NCBI RefSeq assembly: GCF_016598615.1
Contig: NZ_CP066831.1
Coordinates: 3,348,001 to 3,412,000 of the forward strand
Reading direction: 5' to 3'
From: Streptomyces liliifuscus
Lineage (GTDB): Bacteria > Actinomycetota > Actinomycetes > Streptomycetales > Streptomycetaceae
DNA: 64,000 nucleotides
In this document: one piece after another, positions 50,572 through 59,073 of the stretch
Layout: every line of letters starts with the position of its first letter
How positions within the stretch are numbered: position 1 is the stretch's first letter
Position numbers and translations under genes: made by a program
The notes under the pieces: generated by a model
What the model was told of the DNA's origin: nothing
Databases searched by the model: none
What the model saw: the letters and a program-made list of their open reading frames with translations, nothing else

Positions 50572-51951
50572 GTGACCACCAAGGACCTCAGCCGAACCGC
50601 GTACGACCACCTGTGGATGCACTTCACCCGCATGTCGTCGTACGAGAACGCTCCCGTCCCCACGATCGTCCGTGGCGAGGGCACCTACATCTACGACGAC
50701 AAGGGCAAGCGCTACCTCGACGGTCTCGCGGGGCTGTTCGTGGTCCAGGCGGGCCACGGCCGCCGGGAGCTGGCCGAGACGGCGGCCAAGCAGGCGCAGG
50801 AGCTGGCCTTCTTCCCGATCTGGTCGTACGCCCACCCGAAGGCCGTCGAGCTCGCGGAGCGCCTCGCGAACTACGCTCCGGGCGACCTGAACAAGGTCTT
50901 CTTCACCACGGGTGGCGGCGAGGCCGTCGAGACCGCCTGGAAGCTCGCCAAGCAGTACTTCAAGCTGCAGGGCAAGCCGACCAAGTACAAGGTCATCTCC
51001 CGCGCGGTCGCCTACCACGGCACCCCGCAGGGCGCCCTGTCCATCACGGGCCTGCCCGCCCTGAAGGCCCCGTTCGAGCCGCTGGTCCCCGGTGCCCACA
51101 AGGTCCCGAACACCAACATCTACCGCGCGCCCGCCTTCCTCGACCAGGGCTCCGGCGTCTCCCCCGAGGCCTTCGGCCGCTGGGCCGCCGACCAGATCGA
51201 GGAGCAGATCCTCTTCGAGGGCCCCGAGACGGTCGCCGCCGTCTTCCTGGAGCCCGTGCAGAACGCCGGCGGCTGCTTCCCGCCGCCGCCCGGCTACTTC
51301 CAGCGCGTACGCGAGATCTGCGACCAGTACGACGTGCTGCTCGTCTCGGACGAGGTCATCTGCGCCTTCGGCCGCCTGGGCACGATGTTCGCCTGCGACA
51401 AGTTCGACTACGTGCCGGACATGATCACCTGCGCCAAGGGCATGACCTCGGGCTACTCCCCGATCGGCGCCTGCATCATCTCGGACCGGCTCGCCGAGCC
51501 GTTCTACAAGGGCGACAACACCTTCCTGCACGGCTACACCTTCGGCGGCCACCCGGTGTCGGCGGCCGTGGGTCTCGCCAACCTCGACCTGTTCGAGCGG
51601 GAGAACCTCACGCAGCACGTGCTGGACAACGAGGGGGCGTTCCTCTCCACCCTCCAGAAGCTGCACGACCTGCCGATCGTCGGCGACGTCCGCGGCAACG
51701 GCTTCTTCTACGGCATCGAGCTGGTGAAGGACAAGGCCACCAAGGAGACCTTCACGGACGAGGAGTCGGAGCGCGTGCTGTACGGCTTCGTCTCCAAGAA
51801 GCTCTTCGAGTACGGCCTGTACTGCCGCGCCGACGACCGCGGTGACCCGGTCATCCAGCTCTCGCCGCCGCTGATCTCCGACCAGTCGACCTTCGACGAG
51901 ATCGAGGGGATCGTCCGCCAGGTGCTGACGGAGGCGTGGGCGAAGCTCTGA
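50572..51951 (+). CDS. Class-III aminotransferase, putrescine/polyamine type
   Basis: PLP enzyme of 459 residues. Schiff-base Lys289 in ITCAKGMTSGY, Asp260 in SDEVICAFGRLG, phosphate-binding TTGGGEAVETAWKLA (about 112-126). The N-terminal WMHFTRMSSYENAPVPTIVRG and LFVVQAGHG match the SpuC/YgjG-like putrescine:pyruvate group more than GabT. It would turn putrescine into aminobutyraldehyde for the dehydrogenase transcribed in the other direction. GTG 50572 follows the regulator stop by 2 nt with GGGGA upstream; GTG 50554 overlapping that stop is an alternative. Lies in one transcript with the regulator. Confidence 0.9.
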   Translation: MTTKDLSRTAYDHLWMHFTRMSSYENAPVPTIVRGEGTYIYDDKGKRYLDGLAGLFVVQAGHGRRELAETAAKQAQELAFFPIWSYAHPKAVELAERLANYAPGDLNKVFFTTGGGEAVETAWKLAKQYFKLQGKPTKYKVISRAVAYHGTPQGALSITGLPALKAPFEPLVPGAHKVPNTNIYRAPAFLDQGSGVSPEAFGRWAADQIEEQILFEGPETVAAVFLEPVQNAGGCFPPPPGYFQRVREICDQYDVLLVSDEVICAFGRLGTMFACDKFDYVPDMITCAKGMTSGYSPIGACIISDRLAEPFYKGDNTFLHGYTFGGHPVSAAVGLANLDLFERENLTQHVLDNEGAFLSTLQKLHDLPIVGDVRGNGFFYGIELVKDKATKETFTDEESERVLYGFVSKKLFEYGLYCRADDRGDPVIQLSPPLISDQSTFDEIEGIVRQVLTEAWAKL

Positions 51952-52168
51952 CCCCGCCGGGCCCCCAGGGGTTCCGATGAGCTGAATCTGTGATCAACAC
52001 CGGCCCCGGTGCCGCCCGTTCGAGTGAGAATGGGCGCTCCGGGGCCGCGTGCTGTCCGGCCTCCCGGCCCCGACTACCTAGCGTGCCCAGTGACCGATCG
52101 GCCCTGCCTTCGTTCCCCCGGAAGGGGGACTTCGCACGGCATTTCTGATCTGAACCGAGGTGTACGCC

Positions 52169-52909
52169 ATGGTGGCTCCGCCGGACAACGACGTGCTGTG
52201 GGCACGCGCCCTGCACGTCAAGCACAACGGCTCGCCCGCGCTCACCGGCGTCTCGCTCGGGGTTCGCGAGGGCGAGATCCTCGCCGTCGGCGGCCCACGT
52301 GGCAGCGGCAAGACGACCCTGCTCCAGTGCCTGTCCGGGCAGTTGCAGGCGCAGCAGGGCGAGGTCTGGTTCAACAGCACGCCCGTGCACACCATGGGTC
52401 CGCTGACCCGCGAGCGGCTGCGCCGCGACCGGTTCGCCTGGATCGACCCGGCGCCGGTCCTGGTCCCGGAGCTGAACGCCTGGGAGAACGCGGCACTGCC
52501 CCTGATGCTGCGCGGAGTCTCGCGCCGCCGCGCCAAGACCGCCGCCCTGGAGTGGCTGGACCGCCTCGACATCGGCGGCTGCGCCCGCAAACGCCCGTAC
52601 GCGCTGCTGCACGCCGAGCGACAGCGCGTGGCCATCGCCCGCGCCCTGGCCCCCGCGCCGACCGTGCTCTTCGCCGACGAGCCCACCGCCCCGCTGCACC
52701 GCGCGGACCGGGCCCATGTGCTGCGTACGCTCACGACGGCGGCCCGTTCGCACGGGATCACCGTCGTACTGGCCACGCACGACGCGGACACCGCGGCCCT
52801 CGCCGACCGCACGGTGTCGCTGCTCGACGGGCGGCGGGTGAACACCGTCCATCTGCCGCCGGTGGCCGACGGCGCGGAAGGCCGGGCCGCGTGCTCGCTC
52901 TCCGTCTAG
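52169..52909 (+). CDS. ABC transporter ATPase with degenerate signature loop
   Basis: ATPase of 246 residues in the LolD/MacB-like group. Walker A GPRGSGKTT (about 40-48), Walker B TVLFADEPTAPLH and the H-loop LATHD are intact. The signature LSGGQ is replaced: YALLHAERQRVAIARAL has LLHAE where LSGGE should be, losing the Ser and both Gly that contact ATP. ATG 52169 is chosen with GAGG 8 nt upstream. The permease gene begins inside its 3' end, so they act together, with altered ATP hydrolysis or only structural nucleotide binding (inference). Confidence 0.87.
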   Translation: MVAPPDNDVLWARALHVKHNGSPALTGVSLGVREGEILAVGGPRGSGKTTLLQCLSGQLQAQQGEVWFNSTPVHTMGPLTRERLRRDRFAWIDPAPVLVPELNAWENAALPLMLRGVSRRRAKTAALEWLDRLDIGGCARKRPYALLHAERQRVAIARALAPAPTVLFADEPTAPLHRADRAHVLRTLTTAARSHGITVVLATHDADTAALADRTVSLLDGRRVNTVHLPPVADGAEGRAACSLSV

Positions 52910-54576
52910 CGCGCGGCGCCCGCCCCGCCGTCCAGCTCCGCAGGCTCCTGGTCGCGGCGGCGTCGGCGGGCACGGGTTTCCTGCTCCTGTGCACCCTGGG
53001 GTACGCGATGGGGCACCCGGACGCGTCCGGTGCGGCCGTGCTGCGGCTGGCCTGGTGCGTCGCGCCGCTCGCCGCGACCGTGCAGTTCGCGGTGGCGGTC
53101 GCCCGGACCGACCCGGCCACCCGTCCCCGGCAGGGACTGTCGGCGCTCGGCCTCGGCCCCGCCCGGCTGACGGCCCTCGCGGCGATCTCCACCGCCGTGT
53201 CCTGCACGCTCGGTTCGATGGTCGCCCTGCTCTTCTTCCTGCATCTGCGCGGCGACCTGACCGGCCTCCCCTTCGACGGCGACGCCGCCGACGTCCTCGC
53301 CGCGGACGAGCCGCTGCCGCTCCCGGCCGCGCTCACCCTGCTGGCCCTCGTACCGATCATCGCCTCGGCGGCCAGCGCGGCGGTGCTCCGGCCGCGGGGC
53401 CCGAGGCCGAGCGGCTTCAGGACGGGCGGCCGGCCTGGGCGGCTGAGCGGCTTCGGCGGCTACGGACGCTCCGTCGAACGCGTCGGCTTCGGCGCGTACG
53501 GACGCTTCGGGACGCGTACGGAGGCGAAGGCCGGCCCTCGCTCGGAGGGCCAGGACGGTTCGGCGGGCCCGGGCGGCGCCGAGGGCCGGGAGGCTCCGAA
53601 GGGCCGGGGCGGTTCCGGGCAGGACGCCACCGGCCGGTCCGGGCGGGCCGGAGTCCCCGACGGACCGAGCGGGCAGGGAACTCCCGACGATCACGCCGGA
53701 CGCACCGCACACGCCGGGCCCGCCACCAGTGCCGCGGCGCTCGACGTGCCCCGCCGCTCCGGCGCGCGCGCCCGCGCGAGGGTCGAGGGCCGCCCCGGCG
53801 CCGAGCAGCTCTCCACCACCGACGTCACCGCCGACGCCCCCGCGCACAACGGCCACGACGGTCCCGTCGCAGCCGACCGCCACGCCACCTCACAACACCC
53901 CGAGAACCCCAGCCACACCCGCCACCCCCTGGACCCCCTGAGCCCCGAGCACCCCCCGGCCCCCCTCCCCACCCCCTCCGGTCTCCCCTGGGGCGCCGCG
54001 GTCCTCGCGGCCGGGCTCGCCGTGGAGACGTACGCCGGCCGTACGTCCCCGGCCCTCGCGGGGCCCGAGCTGCCGGGCGGTTTCTCGGTCGGACCCCTCG
54101 GTGTGCTGGTCGGCTGGGCGCTCACGGCGTTCGGTCTCGCGCTGGCCGGGCCCGCGATCACACACCTCTGCGGCAGGCTGCTCCAGGCGGTTCGGCCGGG
54201 CGCCCTGCGGCTGCTCGCCGGACGCGTCCTCATGGAGGAGGCGGCCCGCATCGGGCGCCCGCTCGGCGTGGTGTGCGCGGTCGCGTCGGGGGCGTACGCC
54301 ATGGCCGTGCTCTACGGCCGCGCGCGCCCCGACGTGGGGCCGCTCACCACCCTGGGCGCGCTGCTCGTCGCGGGGTGCGCCGTCGCGACGCTCATGACCG
54401 CCGCGGTGGAGGCGAGGAACGCGCGCGCCGACACCACGGCCGCCCTGCTGCGGCTCGGGGCGCCCGCCACGGCGCTGCGCAGCGCAGCCGCCCTCCGCAC
54501 GGGCGCCCTGCTCGCCGTCTTCGGCCCGCTGACCTGGGCGGTCGCCGAGCTGGCCGCACTGCCACTGACCCGCTGA
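52891..54576 (+). CDS. Partner permease with large disordered insert
   Basis: Membrane protein of 561 residues starting at GTG 52891, overlapping the ATPase gene by 19 nt. About four N-terminal spans (LLVAAASAGTGFLLLCTLGY, LRLAWCVAPLAATVQFAVAV, ISTAVSCTLGSMVALLFFL, LTLLALVPIIASAASAAVL) are followed by a roughly 190-residue hydrophilic Gly/Arg/Pro/Ser/His-rich insert (about 160-350) and then five more spans (VGPLGVLVGWALTAFGLAL through LAVFGPLTWAVAELAAL). The halves resemble an FtsX-like permease whose central loop has become low-complexity. No substrate is evident. Confidence 0.8.
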   Translation: MLALRLARGARPAVQLRRLLVAAASAGTGFLLLCTLGYAMGHPDASGAAVLRLAWCVAPLAATVQFAVAVARTDPATRPRQGLSALGLGPARLTALAAISTAVSCTLGSMVALLFFLHLRGDLTGLPFDGDAADVLAADEPLPLPAALTLLALVPIIASAASAAVLRPRGPRPSGFRTGGRPGRLSGFGGYGRSVERVGFGAYGRFGTRTEAKAGPRSEGQDGSAGPGGAEGREAPKGRGGSGQDATGRSGRAGVPDGPSGQGTPDDHAGRTAHAGPATSAAALDVPRRSGARARARVEGRPGAEQLSTTDVTADAPAHNGHDGPVAADRHATSQHPENPSHTRHPLDPLSPEHPPAPLPTPSGLPWGAAVLAAGLAVETYAGRTSPALAGPELPGGFSVGPLGVLVGWALTAFGLALAGPAITHLCGRLLQAVRPGALRLLAGRVLMEEAARIGRPLGVVCAVASGAYAMAVLYGRARPDVGPLTTLGALLVAGCAVATLMTAAVEARNARADTTAALLRLGAPATALRSAAALRTGALLAVFGPLTWAVAELAALPLTR

Positions 54577-54685
54577 CGGCCCGCCCGAAAAACTCGCCCG
54601 AAAAACTTCGCGGGACGCCGATGACTTTCCGACGACCCCCCGGTCTACCCCTCCGAACAGCACATCACGCGATGGGAGACCTCAT

Positions 54686-55093
54686 ATGTACCAGCAGATG
54701 ATCTTCGTGAACCTGGCCGTGACCGATGTCGACGCCTCCAAGAAGTTCTTCACGGAACTCGGCTACACGATCAACGCGCAGTTCTCGGACGAGAACTGCG
54801 CGTCCGTCGTGATCAGCGACACGATCGTCGCGATGCTGCTGAACAAGCAGCGCTACGCGGACTTCACGAAGAAGGAGATCGCGGACTCGACGAAGACCAG
54901 TGAGGTGCTGCTGTGTCTGAGCGCCGAGAGCCGCGAGAAGGTGGACGAGCTGGTCGACAAGGCGGTCGCGGCGGGCGGTTCGGAGACCCGCGACCCCCAG
55001 GACTACGGCCAGATGTACGGCCGGTCCTTCGACGACCCGGACGGCCACACCTGGGAGGTCATGTGGATGGACCCGGCGGTCGTCCAGGGCTGA
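54686..55093 (+). CDS. VOC-family (glyoxalase/dioxygenase-like) protein
   Basis: Protein of 135 residues with two beta-alpha-beta-beta-beta modules: IFVNLAVTDVDASKKFFTELGY in the first (IFVNLAVTDVDASKKFF) and RSFDDPDGHTWEVMWMDP in the second. The DPDGHTWEVMW ending is typical of the glyoxalase/bleomycin-resistance superfamily; an acidic residue in it may bind metal. Function unknown. GGGAGA precedes ATG 54686. Confidence 0.88.
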   Translation: MYQQMIFVNLAVTDVDASKKFFTELGYTINAQFSDENCASVVISDTIVAMLLNKQRYADFTKKEIADSTKTSEVLLCLSAESREKVDELVDKAVAAGGSETRDPQDYGQMYGRSFDDPDGHTWEVMWMDPAVVQG

Positions 55094-55117
55094 ACCGGCC
55101 GTGCTTAGCATGGGCGG

Positions 55118-56251
55118 GTGCAGACGAGCCCCGCCCATGCGGCCCACCACAACGACCGTGAGATCGAGACGCTGGAGGAGTTCGACGCAGTCGTCTCGTC
55201 CCGCGGCACCCTCGCCGGCTTCCGTGTCCAGTGCGTCGATCTGACGGACCGTACGAAGGAGTTGCTGGCGAGCGACGCCACCGGCGCCGTCTTCCTCGGC
55301 TGCCCGATGCGGGAGAACGCCGCGGCGAAGGTCCGTGCCGACGGCGCCCTGGTCTTCCCGCCGCTCCCCGGCCTGCCCTTCGACCCGTACCGCGGTCATC
55401 TCTACCGTCCCGACGAGCTGTTCGCCGCGCTCGACAAGGGGTACGAGGAGACGCCGGACGCCCTCGCGTACGCCTGGTTCCAGCAGACGAAGACCGATGG
55501 CGACATCTACGCCTCGATGCTGCGCTCCGTCCACGACGACGCGATCTCCGACGCCCTCGACGAACTCCTGCGCGGCACACGGGTGGTGGGTGTGATGGGC
55601 GGCCACGCGCTCGGGCGCGGCACGGATGCGTACGGCGGCGCGGCCCGGCTCGGCCGTGCGCTCGCGCGCGCCGGGTTCACAGTGGCGACGGGCGGCGGCC
55701 CCGGCGCGATGGAGGCGGCGAACCTCGGCGCGTACGCGGCCCCGTACGACGACACCATGCTCGACGAGGCATGCGAACTCCTCGCGAAGTCACCGTCGTT
55801 CGTGCCGTCGGTGACCGACTGGGCCCGCGCCGCCTTCGAGGTGCGTGCGCGCTGGCCGAAGGGCAACACCTCGGTGGGGATCCCCACTTGGTTCTACGGC
55901 CACCAGCCGCCGAACGCCTTCGCCTCGCACATCGCCAAGTACTTCGCCAACGCCACCCGTGAGGACGGCCTGCTGGCTCGTTCGAACGCGGGTGTGGTGT
56001 TCCTGCCCGGCGCGGCCGGCACGGTCCAGGAGATCTTCGACAACGCGACCCCCAACTACTACGAATCCAGGGGCGAACCCACCCCGATGGTGCTGGTGAA
56101 CCGCGCGCACTGGACCGAGCGGCTCCCCACCTGGCCCCTGCTCCAGGCGCTCGCCCGCGACCGCTCGATGGAGTCCCGGATCGCGCTGGTCGACCGGATC
56201 GAGGAGGCACCGGAGGCGCTCATCCGGTTGGCTCATGTAAATGAAAGCTAA
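55118..56251 (+). CDS. LOG-family nucleotide-binding protein (PpnN-like)
   Basis: Protein of 377 residues. The Rossmann-type LOG motifs are present: GVMGGHALGRG, the ATGGGPGAMEAANLGAY loop (about 188-204) and FLPGAAGTVQEIFDN (near 307-321), equivalent to PGGxGTxxE. An additional 150-residue N-terminal segment distinguishes it from short LOG cytokinin-type enzymes and resembles the long nucleosidases of the PpnN group that split purine nucleotides to base and ribose phosphate. Cytoplasmic. GTG start 24 nt after the VOC stop, probably one transcript. Confidence 0.85.
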   Translation: MQTSPAHAAHHNDREIETLEEFDAVVSSRGTLAGFRVQCVDLTDRTKELLASDATGAVFLGCPMRENAAAKVRADGALVFPPLPGLPFDPYRGHLYRPDELFAALDKGYEETPDALAYAWFQQTKTDGDIYASMLRSVHDDAISDALDELLRGTRVVGVMGGHALGRGTDAYGGAARLGRALARAGFTVATGGGPGAMEAANLGAYAAPYDDTMLDEACELLAKSPSFVPSVTDWARAAFEVRARWPKGNTSVGIPTWFYGHQPPNAFASHIAKYFANATREDGLLARSNAGVVFLPGAAGTVQEIFDNATPNYYESRGEPTPMVLVNRAHWTERLPTWPLLQALARDRSMESRIALVDRIEEAPEALIRLAHVNES

Positions 56252-56278
56252 AGCCGGGGTTCAAGACGGACAGACGGA

Positions 56279-56306
56279 TTGACAACCCGAGACGCGGCCC
56301 AATAAA
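56279..56306 (+). promoter_or_regulatory. Promoter of the LAETG surface-protein gene
   Basis: TTGACA (56279-56284) and AATAAA (56301-56306) with a 16-nt spacer, the closest match to a housekeeping sigma-70 promoter in the window. It is 80 bp upstream of the GTG start, allowing a leader of roughly 70 nt. Confidence 0.7.
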
Positions 56307-56386
56307 CCTGTGAGGCGTCTGGGATTGCTGTTTCTTCGCAGCCAATCCCCCACCCCCCTCGTTTGTGCATCCCGTGAAGGGCAATC

Positions 56387-57067
56387 GTGTCCATATCTCG
56401 CCGTACCGCACGTTCCGTGCGCATTCTCGGAGTTGCCTCCGCCTCGGCCGCGCTCACGCTCGGCCTCGCCGGCAACGCGCTCGCCTGCAACATCAGTGAG
56501 TTCTCGGCCGTCGCCAAGTGCGACGGCGCCAAGGGCGTCATCAGCGTCACCGACAAGGACCCCACCGGCGTCCCGGCCACCGTCACGGTCTTCCTCGAGT
56601 CCAACGGCGCGGACGAGAAGCTCGTCGGCACCCAGGAGGTCAAGGGCTCCCGCGAGGGCGTGACCATCGACTTCTCGGAGGACTGGAAGCCGAACGCGGA
56701 GTACCGGATCCACGTGAAGGCCGGCAAGCAGGTCGACGAGGACATCAAGCCGAACCTCGTCACCCCGTCCGAGGCCTGCAAGTCCGAGGAGCCGTCGACG
56801 CCTCCGGCCACCCCGTCCCAGTCCGACGAGCCGTCCTCGCCCGTCACCGCGAAGCCGGAGTCCCCGGCGCCCTCGGAGTCGGAGAGCACCCCGGCCGCGT
56901 CGGCCGGCGGCAGCACCCCGTCCCCCGCGGGCGGCGAGTCGAACCTCGCCGAGACCGGCTCCAGCTCCAACACCGGCGCGATCGCCGGAATAGCGGCCGC
57001 GCTCGTGGCGGCCGGCGCCGGAGTGATGTTCGCCCTGCGCCGCCGCGGCGCAGCGAACGGCCGCTGA
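56387..57067 (+). CDS. LAETG-anchored cell-surface protein
   Basis: Exported wall protein of 226 residues. Signal peptide 1-33 (cleaved after NALA), a beta-rich domain with two cysteines ([12 protein letters not shown]), a Pro/Ser/Glu stalk (about 128-185), then the sortase motif LAETG, a hydrophobic span [18 protein letters not shown] and an RRRG tail. LAETG is the class-E sortase signal of Streptomyces, also used by long chaplins. GAAGGG precedes GTG 56387. Probably covalently attached to peptidoglycan; its partner is unknown. Confidence 0.9.
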   Translation: MSISRRTARSVRILGVASASAALTLGLAGNALACNISEFSAVAKCDGAKGVISVTDKDPTGVPATVTVFLESNGADEKLVGTQEVKGSREGVTIDFSEDWKPNAEYRIHVKAGKQVDEDIKPNLVTPSEACKSEEPSTPPATPSQSDEPSSPVTAKPESPAPSESESTPAASAGGSTPSPAGGESNLAETGSSSNTGAIAGIAAALVAAGAGVMFALRRRGAANGR

Positions 57068-57097
57068 GCACACCCGGTCAACCCAGTTCCACCAGGC

Positions 57098-57129
57098 GTG
57101 GCCCGCCCCCGTACGAGGGGGCGGGCCAC
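57098..57129. terminator. Bidirectional hairpin terminator
   Basis: GTGGCCCGCCCCC (57098-57110) pairs perfectly with GGGGGCGGGCCAC (57117-57129) around the 6-nt loop GTACGA, 30 bp after the surface-protein stop. The next gene is convergent. Confidence 0.85.
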
Positions 57130-57138
57130 CGCCCTTTC

Positions 57139-57158
57139 AGGGGCGCGGGGAACTGCGC
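57139..57158. repeat. Single inverted copy of the GCGCAGTTCCCC unit
   Basis: AGGGGCGCGGGGAACTGCGC, directly after the terminator hairpin, preceded by TTTC as in the copy at 30278-30301. Unpaired here. Confidence 0.8.
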
Positions 57159-57201
57159 GACAAGCCCCCACCGGCCCGCAGACTCATCAACGTGCCGGGC
57201 G

Positions 57202-57993
57202 CTAGCCGAACGTCGCCCGCTCCAGCCAGAAGTCCAACAACTCCCGCTCCCCCAGAACCTCCAACCCCCCACCGTCCGGCGCCATCCGGCGATAGAAGGC
57301 GAGCAGCACCTCGGTCAGCGGCCCCCGCAACGCAACGCTCGCCTTCTCGTGCCCACGCCGCCAGTCGATTCCCTCGTCGCCGAACTCGATGAGCCATTCG
57401 GCGTCGAGGCCGCGCTCGGTATCGGTGGCGTGCAGGTGAATGCTGCGACCCGCTCCGCGCAGCTCCGTCGCGGCGTCGCTCGGATACTTCTCCTGCGCGA
57501 ACCGCACGATCTGCAGCCACTCGTCGATCGCGTCGGCGGCGAACTCTGGCGCCACCTCGTACGTCACGCCCGCGGCGATCGCCGCGTCGGCCCGGTGGAT
57601 CACCGTCTCGTGGGTCATGCGCCGCGCCCAGAACCCGGCCGTGTGCTCCCAGGCCCACGACCAGGCGGCGGTGTCGGCCCCCACGGAGCGAAAGGTCTCC
57701 GCAGCCTTCTCGGCACCCTCCGCGAGCCAGGCGTCCAGGGCGGCGGGGTCGTCGCTCTCCGGCCCTCCGGCATCGGCCACGTCCTCGATGGGCACGCTCT
57801 TCGCCGCCCGCGTCCGCACGATGTGCTCGGCCCAGCGATGCGCCTCCCCCACATGAACGGCGAGCTGCCGCAGCGTCCAGTCCGGACAGGTCGGTACGGT
57901 CGCGCCGAGGTCGGCTCCGGCGAGATGGGACCTCAGCAGCGCGGTCTGCCCGACGATTTCGCCGCAGTAGCGGTCGTGCCCGAGTAGCGTCAT
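57202..57993 (-). CDS. Maleylpyruvate isomerase-family (DinB-fold) protein
   Basis: Protein of 263 residues. The N-terminal DinB/MDMPI helical bundle has TVPTCPDWTLRQLAVHVGEAHRW (TCPDWTLRQLAVHVGEAH) and the C-terminal half the conserved metal-type element RRMTHETVIHRADA. His residues in HVGEAH and THETVIHRAD form the usual metal triad. Characterised actinobacterial relatives use mycothiol; the substrate here is unknown. AAGGTG supports ATG 57993. It lies 10 nt downstream of the thiamine ATPase gene and could be read by read-through from that operon. Confidence 0.85.
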   Translation of the reverse strand: MTLLGHDRYCGEIVGQTALLRSHLAGADLGATVPTCPDWTLRQLAVHVGEAHRWAEHIVRTRAAKSVPIEDVADAGGPESDDPAALDAWLAEGAEKAAETFRSVGADTAAWSWAWEHTAGFWARRMTHETVIHRADAAIAAGVTYEVAPEFAADAIDEWLQIVRFAQEKYPSDAATELRGAGRSIHLHATDTERGLDAEWLIEFGDEGIDWRRGHEKASVALRGPLTEVLLAFYRRMAPDGGGLEVLGERELLDFWLERATFG

Positions 57994-58003
57994 GAGCCGC
58001 ACC

Positions 58004-59071
58004 TTAGGCGTCGGAGGCTCCCCCGAGTACGACAATTTCCGCTGCGTCGAACGCCACCCCGACCTCGTCCCCCGTCTCCGGCGCGTCCCGCAGCGCACAC
58101 GCCGCCTCCAGCCATGGCGCGTCCTCGGGCTGCAGGCGTACGGCGACATGGGTGCCCCGGAAGGTCCGCGCGGCCACCGTGCAGCGCAGCCCCTCGGCCG
58201 CCGGTACGAGGCGTACGCCGGCGGGCCTGACGAGCAGTGCGACCTCGCCCTGCCGGGCGTCCGAGGGCACCGGCACCTTGCCCCAGGGCGTGTCCGCGGC
58301 CTCCCCGCTGACGGTCGCCGCGGTCACGTTCTCGAAGCCGAGGAAGCGGGCCACGAACGCGTCGGCCGGGCGCTGCCAGACCTCAAGTGGCGTACCGGAC
58401 TGGGCGATCCGGCCGTCCCGCATCACGACGACCCGGTCGGCGAGCGCGAACGCCTCCCCCTGGTCGTGGGTGACCGCGAGCACGGTCGTGCCCAACTCGC
58501 CGAACAGTTGGCGGAGTTCGACCACCAGCCGCTCACGCAGCGAGCGGTCCAGCTGGCCGAGGGGTTCGTCGAGCATGAGCAGCCGGGGGCGGGGCGCGAG
58601 GGCCCGGGCGAGCGCGACGCGCTGCTGCTCACCACCGGAGAGGGAGGCGACGGCCCGTCCACGAGCCCCGGGCAGCCCCACCAGATCGAGCAACTCCCCC
58701 ACACGTACGGCCTGTTGGTCCTTCGACTCGCCGTGCATCCGCAGCCCGAAGGCCACGTTGCCGCCGACGTCGCGCTGCGGGAACAGCTGGTGGTCCTGGA
58801 ACATCAGGCCGACGCCCCGCTTGTGCGCGGGCACGCCGTGGAGGTCGCGGCCGTCCAGGAACACCCGTCCCTCGTCGAGGGGTTGGAGGCCCGCGACCGC
58901 CCGCAGCAGGGTCGACTTGCCGCTGCCGCTGGGCCCGAGCACGCACACGATCTCGTGCTCGGCGACATCGAGCCCTACGGAGTCGAGCACGGCCCGCCCA
59001 CCGAAACGTACGGTCGCCCCGTCGAGCTTCAGCATGGGTCCGGTCGCCGTTCCGGTCATGGCATCGCTCAT
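58004..59071 (-). CDS. thiQ: Thiamine ABC transporter ATPase
   Basis: ATP-binding subunit, 355 residues. Walker A GPSGSGKST (about 45-53), VFQDHQLFP-type Q-loop (LMFQDHQLFPQRD), intact LSGGEQQR, Walker B LLMLDEPLGQLD and H-loop VTHDQGEA, then a C-terminal TOBE-like domain. In isolation it could be taken for an iron (FbpC) or putrescine ATPase; the TPP riboswitch and ThiB-like binding protein upstream settle it as thiamine or a precursor. Last gene of the three-gene operon, three nt after the permease stop. Confidence 0.9.
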   Translation of the reverse strand: MSDAMTGTATGPMLKLDGATVRFGGRAVLDSVGLDVAEHEIVCVLGPSGSGKSTLLRAVAGLQPLDEGRVFLDGRDLHGVPAHKRGVGLMFQDHQLFPQRDVGGNVAFGLRMHGESKDQQAVRVGELLDLVGLPGARGRAVASLSGGEQQRVALARALAPRPRLLMLDEPLGQLDRSLRERLVVELRQLFGELGTTVLAVTHDQGEAFALADRVVVMRDGRIAQSGTPLEVWQRPADAFVARFLGFENVTAATVSGEAADTPWGKVPVPSDARQGEVALLVRPAGVRLVPAAEGLRCTVAARTFRGTHVAVRLQPEDAPWLEAACALRDAPETGDEVGVAFDAAEIVVLGGASDA

Positions 59072-59073
59072 GG

